NCBI GenBank assembly: GCA_034927775.1
Contig: JAYFPL010000161.1
Location: forward strand, 1 to 15,843
Length of the DNA stretch: 15,843 nucleotides
Reading direction: 5' to 3'
From: IOR16 sp034927775
GTDB lineage: Bacteria > Bacillota > Clostridia > Peptostreptococcales > Anaerovoracaceae
The notes beneath the pieces were generated by a model. The model was given only the letters and a program-made list of their open reading frames with translations. It searched no databases and was not told the DNA's origin. Shown here one piece after another: positions 7,417 to 14,122 of this stretch; the stretch's first letter is position 1; each line of letters starts with the position of its first letter. Position numbers and translations under genes: made by a program.

Positions 7417-7464
7417 CGGAATTCCGTACACCATTTTGTGAGTTATGTACGGAATTCCGTACAT
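7417..7464. promoter_or_regulatory. Paired palindromic upstream activator (enhancer) sites
   Basis: Two copies of the palindromic core CGGAATTCCG lie at 7417-7426 and 7450-7459, with centres 33 bp apart, about three helical turns. The second core sits in a perfect 20-bp palindrome (7445-7464, arms ATGTACGGAA/TTCCGTACAT). The first shares the right half through GTACA, but its left half has TATTC instead of ATGTA. They lie roughly 185 and 217 bp before the predicted sigma-54 start, the usual enhancer distance. The inferred binder is the Fis-type activator encoded immediately upstream. A possible single half-site CGGAA follows at 7492-7496. Confidence 0.8.
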
Positions 7465-7560
7465 CTATCCTTCCATATTTTTCAATTTGTTCGGAAATGT
7501 TTACAAAATAAGAACTGTTTCCACAGATTACCTATAAAATAATAATTTCTAATAATTATA

Positions 7561-7601
7561 AAAAGGTCAAACCCTTTGCAATTACTGGGTTTGACTTTTT
7601 T
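7561..7601 (+). terminator. Rho-independent terminator of the sigma-54 activator gene
   Basis: GTCAAACCC (7566-7574) pairs with GGGTTTGAC (7587-7595) across a 12-base loop, followed by six Ts; the preceding AAAAG extends the stem into the T-run. It lies 170 bases after the activator stop codon, between the enhancer sites and the sigma-54 promoter. It should therefore insulate the catabolic operon from activator read-through while leaving the DNA free to loop. Confidence 0.85.
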
Positions 7602-7611
7602 ATGTTAAATA

Positions 7612-7627
7612 TGGCATGTTCTTTGCA
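7612..7627 (+). promoter_or_regulatory. Sigma-54 (-24/-12) promoter of the 3-hydroxybutyrate operon
   Basis: TGGCATG at 7612-7618 and TTGCA at 7623-7627 match the sigma-54 consensus TGGCACG-N4-TTGCW, with the invariant GG (7613-7614) and GC (7625-7626) separated by exactly 10 bases. Predicted transcription start is near 7638, about 58 bases before the first gene. With the enhancer pair and an adjacent sigma-54 activator gene, all expected parts are present. Confidence 0.93.
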
Positions 7628-7634
7628 GTAACAT

Positions 7635-7658
7635 AATTGCGTAAGGCCTTACACAATT
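7635..7658. promoter_or_regulatory. 24-bp near-perfect dyad at the predicted transcription start
   Basis: A perfect 12-bp core GTAAGGCCTTAC (7641-7652) is flanked by AATTG (7635-7639) and CAATT (7654-7658), which are also exact inverted copies. Only the C/A pair at 7640/7653 breaks the symmetry. It covers about +1 to +20 of the operon. There is no T-run after it, so it is not a terminator. It may be an operator for a second regulator or a 5'-end RNA hairpin. Confidence 0.6.
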
Positions 7659-7695
7659 TTCTTATTATGAGTATAGAAAAAGGAGTGTATGTGAT

Positions 7696-8457
7696 ATGTT
7701 AAACAAAAAAGTAGCTATTGTTACAGGTGCTGCCAGTGGAATTGGATGTTCTGTAGCAGAAATGTTATCTCAATCTGGAGTGAGCGTTGTCATGGCAGAT
7801 GTCAACGAGGAAAAACTAAAGGAATCAGCTGATAAATTTAGCCAAAGCTATTATGCTGCAGATCTTAGTAAACGAGAATCCTGCAAAGCTTTGGTTGATT
7901 TTGCTCTCGAAAAATATGGGAAAGTCGATATTTTAGTCAATGTAGCAGGTATTCAAACCGTTTCTCCAATTGAAGAATTTCCGGAAGACAAATGGGATTT
8001 TATGATTTCACTTATGCTGACAGCTCCATTCTTACTGACAAAGTACGTATGGCCATCTATGAAGGAGCAGAAATGGGGTCGTATCATCAATTTGAATTCC
8101 ATTCACGGTTTGGTTGCTTCGGAATTCAAATCGGCTTACGTCTCTGCGAAGCATGGTTTAACCGGTTTGACAAAAACAGCTGCTTTAGAAGGCGGTGCTT
8201 ATGGGATTACTGTTAACTCCATTTGTCCTGCTTATGTTCGTACCCCTTTAGTTGACAACCAAATTGCTGCACAAGCAGAAAATCATGGAATTTCTAAAGA
8301 TGAAGTTGTCAGCAAAATTATGCTTCAAAAAGCAGCAGTAAAAACACTTCTTGAACCATCAACGGTTGCAGAAGTAGTAAAATTCCTCTGCTCTGATGCA
8401 GGAAATAACATTACCGGCTCTGCATTAACCATCGATGGTGGTTGGACAGCTGGTTGA
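7696..8457 (+). CDS. D-3-hydroxybutyrate dehydrogenase (SDR family)
   Basis: Interconverts D-3-hydroxybutyrate and acetoacetate with NAD(H) in the cytoplasm. The 253 aa have the normal length of a classical short-chain dehydrogenase. The cofactor glycine motif is TGAASGIG (10-17). Asp35 at the end of the second strand favours NAD over NADP. NVAG is at 82-85, and the catalytic residues are Ser135, Tyr148 and Lys152. SIHGLVAS-FKSAYVSAKHG, ICPAYVRTPLV and the C-terminal ITGSALTIDGGWTAG are the recognisable 3-hydroxybutyrate dehydrogenase signature as I remember it, separating it from acyl-carrier-protein reductases. The ATG has AAAAAGGAG about ten bases upstream. It is the first gene of the sigma-54 operon. 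B. subtilis groups a related gene (yxjF) with a GntP permease and scoAB, which supports the assignment. Confidence 0.9.
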   Translation: MLNKKVAIVTGAASGIGCSVAEMLSQSGVSVVMADVNEEKLKESADKFSQSYYAADLSKRESCKALVDFALEKYGKVDILVNVAGIQTVSPIEEFPEDKWDFMISLMLTAPFLLTKYVWPSMKEQKWGRIINLNSIHGLVASEFKSAYVSAKHGLTGLTKTAALEGGAYGITVNSICPAYVRTPLVDNQIAAQAENHGISKDEVVSKIMLQKAAVKTLLEPSTVAEVVKFLCSDAGNNITGSALTIDGGWTAG

Positions 8458-8465
8458 TTCCCCTG

Positions 8466-8515
8466 CAATGAAACAAATTCACCAAGTTAAAACAAATTTC
8501 ATTGAGTTTTTTAAG
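8466..8515 (+). repeat. Weak AU-rich stem-loop followed by a T-run between dehydrogenase and permease
   Basis: CAATGAAA (8466-8473) and TTTCATTG (8497-8504) are exact inverted 8-mers with a 23-base loop, followed by AGTTTTTT. The stem is AT-rich and the loop long, so it would be a leaky attenuator or an mRNA processing/stability element at most. It ends just before the permease ribosome binding site AAGGAGG (8513-8519). Confidence 0.35.
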
Positions 8516-8526
8516 GAGGCGTATGT

Positions 8527-9918
8527 ATGATAGGTGTTATTGGTATTATTATTTCTCTCTTCTTATTAATGTACCTCGCTTATAGAGGTTGGTCCGTAAT
8601 CTTAATTGCCCCTGTATTAGCATGCTTGGCTGCTGCATTTGCAATCTTTGATGGTGGTAGTTTCCATATGCTTGCAACCTATACCGAAAAATTTATGCCG
8701 GCTTTAGCAGGCTATATTAAGGCTTACTTCCCTATGTTCTTACTTGGTGCAGTATTTGGAAAAGTAATGGACGTTTCCGGTTCAGCAAATGCAATTGCTG
8801 AATTCATAACTACAAAAATCGGAAAAGGTAAAGAAATCTGGGCAGTCGTCTTATCTTGTGCTGTTATTACTTATGGTGGTGTTTCTCTGTTCGTTGCTGC
8901 ATTCGCAATTTATCCAATTGGTGCTGCTTTATTCAGAGAAGCTGATATTCCAAAACGAATTTTACCTCCGGCAATTGCACTTGGGGCATTTACCTTTACT
9001 ATGACAGCCATTCCGGGTACCCCTCAAATTCAAAACGCAATTCCTATGACATACTTTGGTACCGATGCATTTGCAGCTCCGATTCTTGGTATCGTAGCAG
9101 CACTCATCATGCTTTTCGGTGGAATGTTCTGGCTAACACGCGTTGAGAAAAAAGCCAAAGCAGCTGGCGAAGGTTATGGAGATCATAAAAATGAAAACCT
9201 ACAAATAATGGACGCAGAACATTTACCATCGTTTGCTACTTCTATTCTTCCTATTATCCTTGTTATTGTAGCAAACTTTGCTTTCTCTAAATGGATTTTA
9301 CCAAGCTTTGATTCTACTTATCTGGAAACAGATTATGCAACAAGCTTCAAAGCAGTTGCCGGATCTTGGAGTTTGATTCTTGCGCTGATTTTGGGTATTG
9401 CACTCGTTATTATCTTTAACTACAAACGCTTTGATAAAGGTGTAACAGAATGTCTAAAAGATGGTGTACAGGGATCCTTCTTAGCTGTTATGAATACCGC
9501 TTCTGAGGTTGGTTACGGTAACGTAATTAAAACATTAGCCGGATTTAGTTTAGTTGCTGCCGGTATGTTAAGTATCTCCGATAATCCATTGATTGGTGAG
9601 GCTATTTCTTCCTCCGTACTTGCAGGTATTACTGGATCTGCTTCCGGTGGTTTAAGTATCGCTTTGGCAACATTCTCTGAACAGTTTATAGAAAAAGCAA
9701 GTGCTTTGGGTATTAGCCCTGAAGTTCTTCACCGTGTAGCTTCCGTTGCATGTGGCGGACTTGATACACTTCCTCATAATGGTGCAGTAATTACTTTATT
9801 GAACGTAACTGGCATGACTCACAAAGAATGCTATGCAAACATTGGTATGTGTACTGTAGTTATTCCTGCAATTTCCTGTGTTGCAATTATCATTCTTGGT
9901 TCTATGGGTATTGTTTAA
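8527..9918 (+). CDS. GntP-family permease, probable D-3-hydroxybutyrate/ketone-body importer
   Basis: A 463-aa integral membrane protein with about 12 predicted hydrophobic segments, starting MIGVIGIIISLFLLMYLAYRGWS. The family is recognised from segments such as YFPMFLLGAVFGKVMD, TYGGVSLFVAAFAIYPIG, FTMTAIPGTPQIQNAIPM and the C-terminal CGGLDTLPHNGAVITLL. These are features of GntP/YxjC-type proton symporters (COG2610) for small hydroxy or keto acids. A cytoplasmic charged loop lies near residues 205-235 (VEKKAKAAGEGYGDH). The ATG has AAGGAGG seven bases upstream. Its place between a 3-hydroxybutyrate dehydrogenase and an acetoacetate-type CoA-transferase suggests D-3-hydroxybutyrate or acetoacetate as substrate. 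Gluconate is the family's name substrate but unlikely in this context. Substrate is inference; the family is well supported. Confidence 0.85.
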   Translation: MIGVIGIIISLFLLMYLAYRGWSVILIAPVLACLAAAFAIFDGGSFHMLATYTEKFMPALAGYIKAYFPMFLLGAVFGKVMDVSGSANAIAEFITTKIGKGKEIWAVVLSCAVITYGGVSLFVAAFAIYPIGAALFREADIPKRILPPAIALGAFTFTMTAIPGTPQIQNAIPMTYFGTDAFAAPILGIVAALIMLFGGMFWLTRVEKKAKAAGEGYGDHKNENLQIMDAEHLPSFATSILPIILVIVANFAFSKWILPSFDSTYLETDYATSFKAVAGSWSLILALILGIALVIIFNYKRFDKGVTECLKDGVQGSFLAVMNTASEVGYGNVIKTLAGFSLVAAGMLSISDNPLIGEAISSSVLAGITGSASGGLSIALATFSEQFIEKASALGISPEVLHRVASVACGGLDTLPHNGAVITLLNVTGMTHKECYANIGMCTVVIPAISCVAIIILGSMGIV

Positions 9919-9936
9919 AAGAAAAGAGGTATTTTC

Positions 9937-10605
9937 ATGAAACAAAAAATCACAACTGCTTCCCAAGCCGTTGATGCCATTCAAGATGGCGCAGTCATTA
10001 TGATCGGCGGTTTTCTCGGAACGGGAACGCCTGAAAATTTAATTGACGCTTTGGTAGAAAAAGGTGTAAAAAACTTAACGATTATCGGAAATGACGGAGG
10101 TCTTCCTGGACGTGGTATTTGTAAACTGCTTGAAGCAAACATGGTAAAAAAGCTAATTGCTTCTCACGTAGGTATGACGAAAATTGTAGCAGAGCAAAAA
10201 AATTCAGGAGCACTTGAACTGGAATTGGTACCACAAGGATCTCTTGCAGAAAAAATTCGTGCAGGCGGATTTGGTCTTGGAGGAATATTGACACCAACCG
10301 GAGTAGGTACTTTAGTTGCAGAAGGCAAAGAGACATTAACGGTTAATGGTGCAGAATATCTTCTTGAATTGCCTTTAAAAGCCGATTTCGCCCTCATTCG
10401 TGCATTTAAATGTGACGAATTTGGAAATAGTATTTATACAAAGACAACCAGAAACTTTAATCCTTTAATGGCATCTGCCGCAGAGCATGTTATTGTAGGA
10501 ACGGAAGAAATTGTAAAAGTTGGTGACATTGATCCTGATGATGTGGTGACACCTGGAATCTTTGTTGATTACATCGTAGGAGGTGAAAAACCATGGCAGA
10601 TATAA
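9937..10605 (+). CDS. Acetate/butyrate-acetoacetate CoA-transferase, alpha subunit (AtoD/CtfA type)
   Basis: Alpha subunit of a two-subunit family I CoA-transferase that moves CoA from an acyl-CoA to acetoacetate. At 222 aa it fits the family. The CoA-binding glycine-rich segment GGFLGTGTPENLIDAL lies at 24-39; GTPE is the AtoD/CtfA form, unlike the succinyl-CoA-type ScoA (GIPE as I recall). The segments GNDGGLPGRGI, SHVGMTKI, VPQGSLAEKIRAGGFG and FTPTGVGT-like LTPTGVGTLVAEGK follow in order. The ATG has AGAGG seven bases upstream and follows the permease by 18 bases. The end overlaps the beta-subunit gene by 13 bases, and the beta gene's ribosome binding site GGAGGTG lies inside this gene, so the subunits are translationally linked. 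Confidence 0.93.
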   Translation: MKQKITTASQAVDAIQDGAVIMIGGFLGTGTPENLIDALVEKGVKNLTIIGNDGGLPGRGICKLLEANMVKKLIASHVGMTKIVAEQKNSGALELELVPQGSLAEKIRAGGFGLGGILTPTGVGTLVAEGKETLTVNGAEYLLELPLKADFALIRAFKCDEFGNSIYTKTTRNFNPLMASAAEHVIVGTEEIVKVGDIDPDDVVTPGIFVDYIVGGEKPWQI

Positions 10606-11246
10606 AAGAACGCATTGCAAAAAGAGTAGCAAAAGAAATTAAGGATGGTTATGTTCTCAACTTAGGAATTGGGCTGCCAACGCTAGTTGCAAACTATCTC
10701 CCTGAAGGTGTTGACGTAACGGTACACTCCGAAAATGGATTTCTCGGCCTAGGTCCTGCACCGGATGCAGGAAAAGAAGATACTTATTTAGTCAATGCCG
10801 GCGGACAATATGTCACGATTATCCCAGGCGGTATGTTTTTTGACAGTGCAACATCCTTTGGCATTATCCGCGGAAAGCACGTTGATGCTTCTATTCTCGG
10901 CGCTTTAGAAGTTGATGAAAAAGGTAATCTTGCGAACTGGATTGTTCCGGGAAAAATGGTTCCGGGTATGGGTGGTGCAATGGATCTTGTAGTTGGTGCA
11001 AAAAGAGTGATTATTGCGATGACGCATACCGCAAAAGGAGCTCCTAAAATACTCAAAAAATGTACCTTACCATTAACCGCAGTTGGCGTAGTCAATGAAA
11101 TCGTAACTGAAATGGGTGTAATAGAAGTAACGCCGGAAGGACTTGTATTAACAGAACTTCATCCTGATTATACCATTGAGCAAGTTCAAGCAGCAACAGA
11201 AGCAGAATTAATCATCAGCCCAAATCTAAAAGCAATGGAAGATTAG
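10593..11246 (+). CDS. Acetate/butyrate-acetoacetate CoA-transferase, beta subunit (AtoA/CtfB type)
   Basis: Catalytic subunit of the CoA-transferase. The active-site glutamate, which forms the covalent glutamyl-CoA intermediate, is Glu47 in the signature HSENGFLGLGP. Its 217 aa match AtoA/CtfB. Other family segments are NLGIGLPTLVANYLPEGV, NAGGQYVTIIPGGMFFDSATSFGIIRGKH, NWIVPGKMVPGMGGAMDLV and GVVNEIVTEMGVIEVTPEGLVL. The donor is probably acetyl-CoA or butyryl-CoA in a fermenting cell. With the dehydrogenase upstream, the likely flux is acetoacetate to acetoacetyl-CoA, although the reaction is reversible. It is read from an ATG inside the 3' end of the alpha gene with GGAGGTG upstream. Confidence 0.94.
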   Translation: MADIKERIAKRVAKEIKDGYVLNLGIGLPTLVANYLPEGVDVTVHSENGFLGLGPAPDAGKEDTYLVNAGGQYVTIIPGGMFFDSATSFGIIRGKHVDASILGALEVDEKGNLANWIVPGKMVPGMGGAMDLVVGAKRVIIAMTHTAKGAPKILKKCTLPLTAVGVVNEIVTEMGVIEVTPEGLVLTELHPDYTIEQVQAATEAELIISPNLKAMED

Positions 11247-11270
11247 TGAAAATTGATCAAGGAGGAAAAC

Positions 11271-12206
11271 ATGCGAGAAATTAAAAATATATTGATTGCA
11301 GGAGCCGGAACTATGGGGTCTTCTATGGGAGAAACCTTTGCAAAGTTTGGATATGATGTTGTTCTTTACGACATCTTCCCACAGGCATTAGAAAAAGCAA
11401 AGAATTTAATCGCTTTAAATCAACAAACTGAAGTTTCGGAAGGAATTGTAACACAAGAAGAATCCGAAAAGCTTTTATCTAGAATTCAATATTCATCAGA
11501 TATTAATTGTTTCAGCAATGCTGACTTTGTTGTTGAAGCAATTCTTGAAAAACTAGATATCAAACATAAATTTTGGGAAGAAGTCTCTTCGATTGTTCCG
11601 GATGATGCTGTTCTTTGCAGTAATACCTCCGGCTTAAGCATTACAAAGATTGCTGAAGTAGTAAAAAATCCTGAAAGATTTGCCGGTATGCACTGGATCA
11701 ATCCTCCACATATCATTCCATTGATTGAAGTTATTAAAGGCGAAAAGACAACAGAAGAAAATGCGAAAGTTGTTTATGACCTAGCCATTAAAGTTAATAA
11801 GAAACCAGTAATCGTAAAAGACGCTCCTGGATTTGTATTAAATCGAATTCAATTTGCAATCATGAGAGAATGCCTTCACATTGCAGAGCAAGGAATTGCT
11901 TCCACTGAAGGTATTGACGATGTTATGAAATATGGCCTGGGACTTCGTTATGCTTGCCTGGGACCATTCCAAGTAGCTGATTTAGGTGGTCTTGATATCT
12001 TCCATAACATTTCATCCTATCTGTTTGCAGACCTATGCAATGCGGATGATAGTTTTGGATTACTAAAAGAATGTTTTAATAACAACCATTATGGTGTTAA
12101 AAACGGTGCAGGTTTTTATGATTACTCCGATGGTAAAGATGAAGAAGCAATTAAATATCGTGATATGATGTTTACGAAGCTATCAAAATGCTTATATGAC
12201 AAATAA
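11271..12206 (+). CDS. 3-hydroxyacyl-CoA dehydrogenase family protein (HWxNPP subgroup)
   Basis: NAD-dependent dehydrogenase of the 3-hydroxyacyl-CoA dehydrogenase fold, 311 aa, longer than classical 3-hydroxybutyryl-CoA dehydrogenase (about 282). The NAD fold begins GAGTMG (11-16), with Asp34 at the end of strand two favouring NAD. The catalytic pair appears as His141 and Glu153 in GMHWINPPHIIPLIEVIKG. The C-terminal domain starts near KDAPGFVLNRIQFAIMRE. Classical Hbd has GMHFFNPAPVMKLVEVI; HWxNPPHxxPLxEV and GLRYACLGPFQVAD instead resemble the branch near lambda-crystallin/hydroxy-acid dehydrogenases, so the substrate is uncertain. Acetoacetyl-CoA is the best guess from the operon. I chose the ATG at 11271 because AAGGAGG sits five bases upstream; an in-frame TTG at 11253 lies before that site. 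It is the last gene before the operon terminator. Confidence 0.85.
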   Translation: MREIKNILIAGAGTMGSSMGETFAKFGYDVVLYDIFPQALEKAKNLIALNQQTEVSEGIVTQEESEKLLSRIQYSSDINCFSNADFVVEAILEKLDIKHKFWEEVSSIVPDDAVLCSNTSGLSITKIAEVVKNPERFAGMHWINPPHIIPLIEVIKGEKTTEENAKVVYDLAIKVNKKPVIVKDAPGFVLNRIQFAIMRECLHIAEQGIASTEGIDDVMKYGLGLRYACLGPFQVADLGGLDIFHNISSYLFADLCNADDSFGLLKECFNNNHYGVKNGAGFYDYSDGKDEEAIKYRDMMFTKLSKCLYDK

Positions 12207-12231
12207 TCGATAAAGTAAATTAAATTAAACC

Positions 12232-12263
12232 AAAAGACCGTAAGCAATTGTTTACGGTCTTTT
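12232..12263 (+). terminator. Rho-independent terminator of the 3-hydroxybutyrate operon
   Basis: AAAAGACCGTAA (12232-12243) and TTACGGTCTTTT (12252-12263) form a perfect 12-bp stem with an 8-base loop (GCAATTGT), beginning 26 bases after the stop codon of the last gene. The A-run and T-run on either side would also let it work in the reverse direction. Confidence 0.9.
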
Positions 12264-12349
12264 ATATATATTTGGGTAATATATATTATAAATTTTCAAG
12301 TGGATTCCGTTACTCTGTACTCCTTCCGGTATAATAATTTCCTAGTATA

Positions 12350-12376
12350 AAAAAACCCACTGTCGGAACAGTGGGC
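12350..12376 (-). terminator. Rho-independent terminator of the RNase Y gene
   Basis: On the minus strand CCCACTGT (12375-12368) pairs with ACAGTGGG (12363-12356) around a four-base loop, followed by a run of Ts (about 12355-12349). It lies about 32 bases after the rny stop codon. The 86 bases between this and the operon terminator at 12263 are AT-rich and hold no gene I can support. Confidence 0.9.
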
Positions 12377-12382
12377 TTTATT

Positions 12383-12410
12383 ATCAATATTAATCAATAT
12401 TAATCAATTA
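12383..12410. repeat. Short tandem repeat at the rny 3' end
   Basis: The 10-base unit ATCAATATTA occurs twice in a row (12383-12392, 12393-12402), followed by a partial third copy ATCAATTA (12403-12410) that includes the rny stop codon. It fills the space between stop codon and terminator. Probably simple-sequence slippage; no function is indicated. Confidence 0.7.
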
Positions 12411-13955
12411 TTTCGCGTAATCAATTGCTCGGGTTTCCCTAATAACATTAACTGTAATTTGTCCAGGATATTCCAGTTCACTTTCAATCTTTTTACTGAT
12501 TTCTCTAGCTAAGAATACAATCGAATCATCTGACATCTCATCCGGCTTTGCAATAATACGAATTTCACGTCCGGCTTGAATTGCAAAGGATTTGTCTACA
12601 CCAGGTGTGGTGTTCGCAATCTCCTCTAATTTTTGCAATCGTTTGATGTATGTATCGAGTGTTTCTCTTCTTGCGCCTGGTCTTGCTGCAGAAAGAGCAT
12701 CCGCTGCTGCAATCAAGACGGCTTCCATACTCTTAGGTTCGTAATCCCCATGATGTGCAGCCATACCATTAATAACAGCTTCAGATTCTTTGTACTTCTT
12801 CAACAAATCGATACCAATATCTACATGCGTACCTTCTACTTCATGATCAACCGCTTTACCGATGTCGTGAAGTAATCCCGCACGCTTTGCTAATTTTACA
12901 TCCATTCCCAGTTCACCAGCCATCAGTCCGGCTAAGTGTGCAACTTCAATCGAATGCTTCAATACATTTTGTCCATAACTTGTGCGATATTTTAAGCGGC
13001 CTAAAAGCTTAATCAATTCCGGATGCAAATTGTGAATTCCAACTGCAAAGGTAGCAGCTTCGCCTTCTTCCTTTATAATATTATTGACTTCACGCTCTGC
13101 TTTTTCAACCATTTCCTCGATTCTTGCAGGATGAATGCGGCCATCTACAATCAGCTTTTCTAAAGACAAACGTGCAATTTCACGTCTGACCGGATCAAAA
13201 CCGGAAAGAATAACTGCTTCCGGAGTATCATCAATAATTAAATCAATTCCGGTAAGAGTTTCAATGGCACGAATATTACGACCTTCTCTACCAATAATTC
13301 TTCCTTTCATTTCATCATTTGGAAGTGGTACAACAGAAACTGTTGTTTCCGCCACATGATCTGCGGCACATCTTTGAATGGCCCCAGTAATGATTTCCTT
13401 GGCTTTCTTTTCTCCTTCTTCCTTTGCCTTAGACTCAATGTCTTTAATTAAAAGAGATGCCTCATAACGAACTTCCTTTTCAACATTAGATAGTAGCAAT
13501 TGCTTTGCTTCTTCTACAGTATAACCGGAAATACGTTCTAATTCTTCAATCTGCTTTGCAATAAAGCCGTCCAATTCATGTTCTTTGTCTATTAATATTT
13601 GCTCTTTGCGTGTAATGCTTTCTTCTTTTTTCTCAATATTTTCGACCTTACGATCTATGGATTCTTCTTTTTGAATTAATCTTTTTTCGGATCTTTGGAT
13701 CTCTGCTCTTCTCTCTCGAACCTCACGCTCTACTTCGCTTCTCATGCGATGAGCTTCTTCTTTTGCTTCCAACGTAATTTCCTTTTTAATGGTTTCAGAT
13801 TTGTTTTCCGCATCGAGGATCATATTCCTTGCTTTTTGTTCGGCACTGCCAATGGCTCGCTCACCAACATTTTTTCTGAATATATATCCAACTAAAAGTC
13901 CGAAAGTTAAGGCGAGTATTCCAATTATCACAGCAATAATTGGGTTAATAATCAT
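12408..13955 (-). CDS. rny: Ribonuclease Y
   Basis: Membrane-anchored endoribonuclease that starts bulk mRNA decay in Firmicutes. Numbered from the ATG at 13953-13955 (515 aa): one N-terminal membrane helix (about 2-24, IINPIIAVIIGILALTFGLL), a long charged coiled coil (about 35-190), a KH RNA-binding domain with GRIIGREGRNIR (219-230), and an HD phosphohydrolase domain with LLHDIGKAVDHE (metal-binding His363-Asp364) and AAHHGDYEP. The C-terminus IDYAK is nearly identical to the B. subtilis protein. I chose this start because the membrane helix follows at once, although the ribosome binding site is not strong (GGAAAG nine bases upstream, GAGGTG almost touching). In-frame ATGs at 13974-13976 and 13962-13964 would add seven or three residues. 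It is a single gene with its own terminator, divergent from rodA. Confidence 0.96.
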   Translation of the reverse strand: MIINPIIAVIIGILALTFGLLVGYIFRKNVGERAIGSAEQKARNMILDAENKSETIKKEITLEAKEEAHRMRSEVEREVRERRAEIQRSEKRLIQKEESIDRKVENIEKKEESITRKEQILIDKEHELDGFIAKQIEELERISGYTVEEAKQLLLSNVEKEVRYEASLLIKDIESKAKEEGEKKAKEIITGAIQRCAADHVAETTVSVVPLPNDEMKGRIIGREGRNIRAIETLTGIDLIIDDTPEAVILSGFDPVRREIARLSLEKLIVDGRIHPARIEEMVEKAEREVNNIIKEEGEAATFAVGIHNLHPELIKLLGRLKYRTSYGQNVLKHSIEVAHLAGLMAGELGMDVKLAKRAGLLHDIGKAVDHEVEGTHVDIGIDLLKKYKESEAVINGMAAHHGDYEPKSMEAVLIAAADALSAARPGARRETLDTYIKRLQKLEEIANTTPGVDKSFAIQAGREIRIIAKPDEMSDDSIVFLAREISKKIESELEYPGQITVNVIRETRAIDYAK

Positions 13956-14061
13956 GCACCTCATCTTTCCGCGCATTACTTTTCATTTAAAAACACACTG
14001 CGCCAATGCATTTTTTTTCATTACTTATTTTACTAAATATTCCGCATTACATAATTAAATA

Positions 14062-14091
14062 TTGATATAATCACACTATATATATTATAAT
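14062..14091 (+). promoter_or_regulatory. Sigma-A promoter of rodA
   Basis: TTGATA (14062-14067, five of six to TTGACA) and TATAAT (14086-14091) are separated by 18 bases. Predicted start is near 14098, giving a leader of about 45 bases. The -10 box overlaps that of the opposing rny promoter. Confidence 0.75.
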
Positions 14092-14122
14092 GTTTTGTAT
14101 ACGAATGTCAAGAAAATGTCAA
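14084..14122 (-). promoter_or_regulatory. Sigma-A promoter(s) of rny with tandem -35 boxes
   Basis: On the minus strand a perfect TTGACA (14111-14106) is followed after 16 bases by a perfect TATAAT (14089-14084). A second perfect TTGACA lies 11 bases upstream (14122-14117) and is followed after 17 bases by TACAAA, a plausible weaker -10. The leader to the rny ATG is about 120 bases. Confidence 0.8.

Noticed and set aside
7635..7658. Calling the start-site dyad a Rex operator
   Set aside because: The half-sites are one base longer than TTGTGAA-N4-TTCACAA and differ in sequence; only the symmetry is similar.
10082..11095. Several open frames of 77-103 codons on the minus strand within the CoA-transferase genes
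   Set aside because: They mirror two strongly conserved genes, lack ribosome binding sites and resemble no family.
12321..12376. TATAAT at 12330-12335 before the hairpin at 12356-12375, suggesting a small RNA on the plus strand
   Set aside because: The -35 position is poor, the putative RNA would be about 35 bases, and the hairpin is fully explained as the rny terminator in the other direction.
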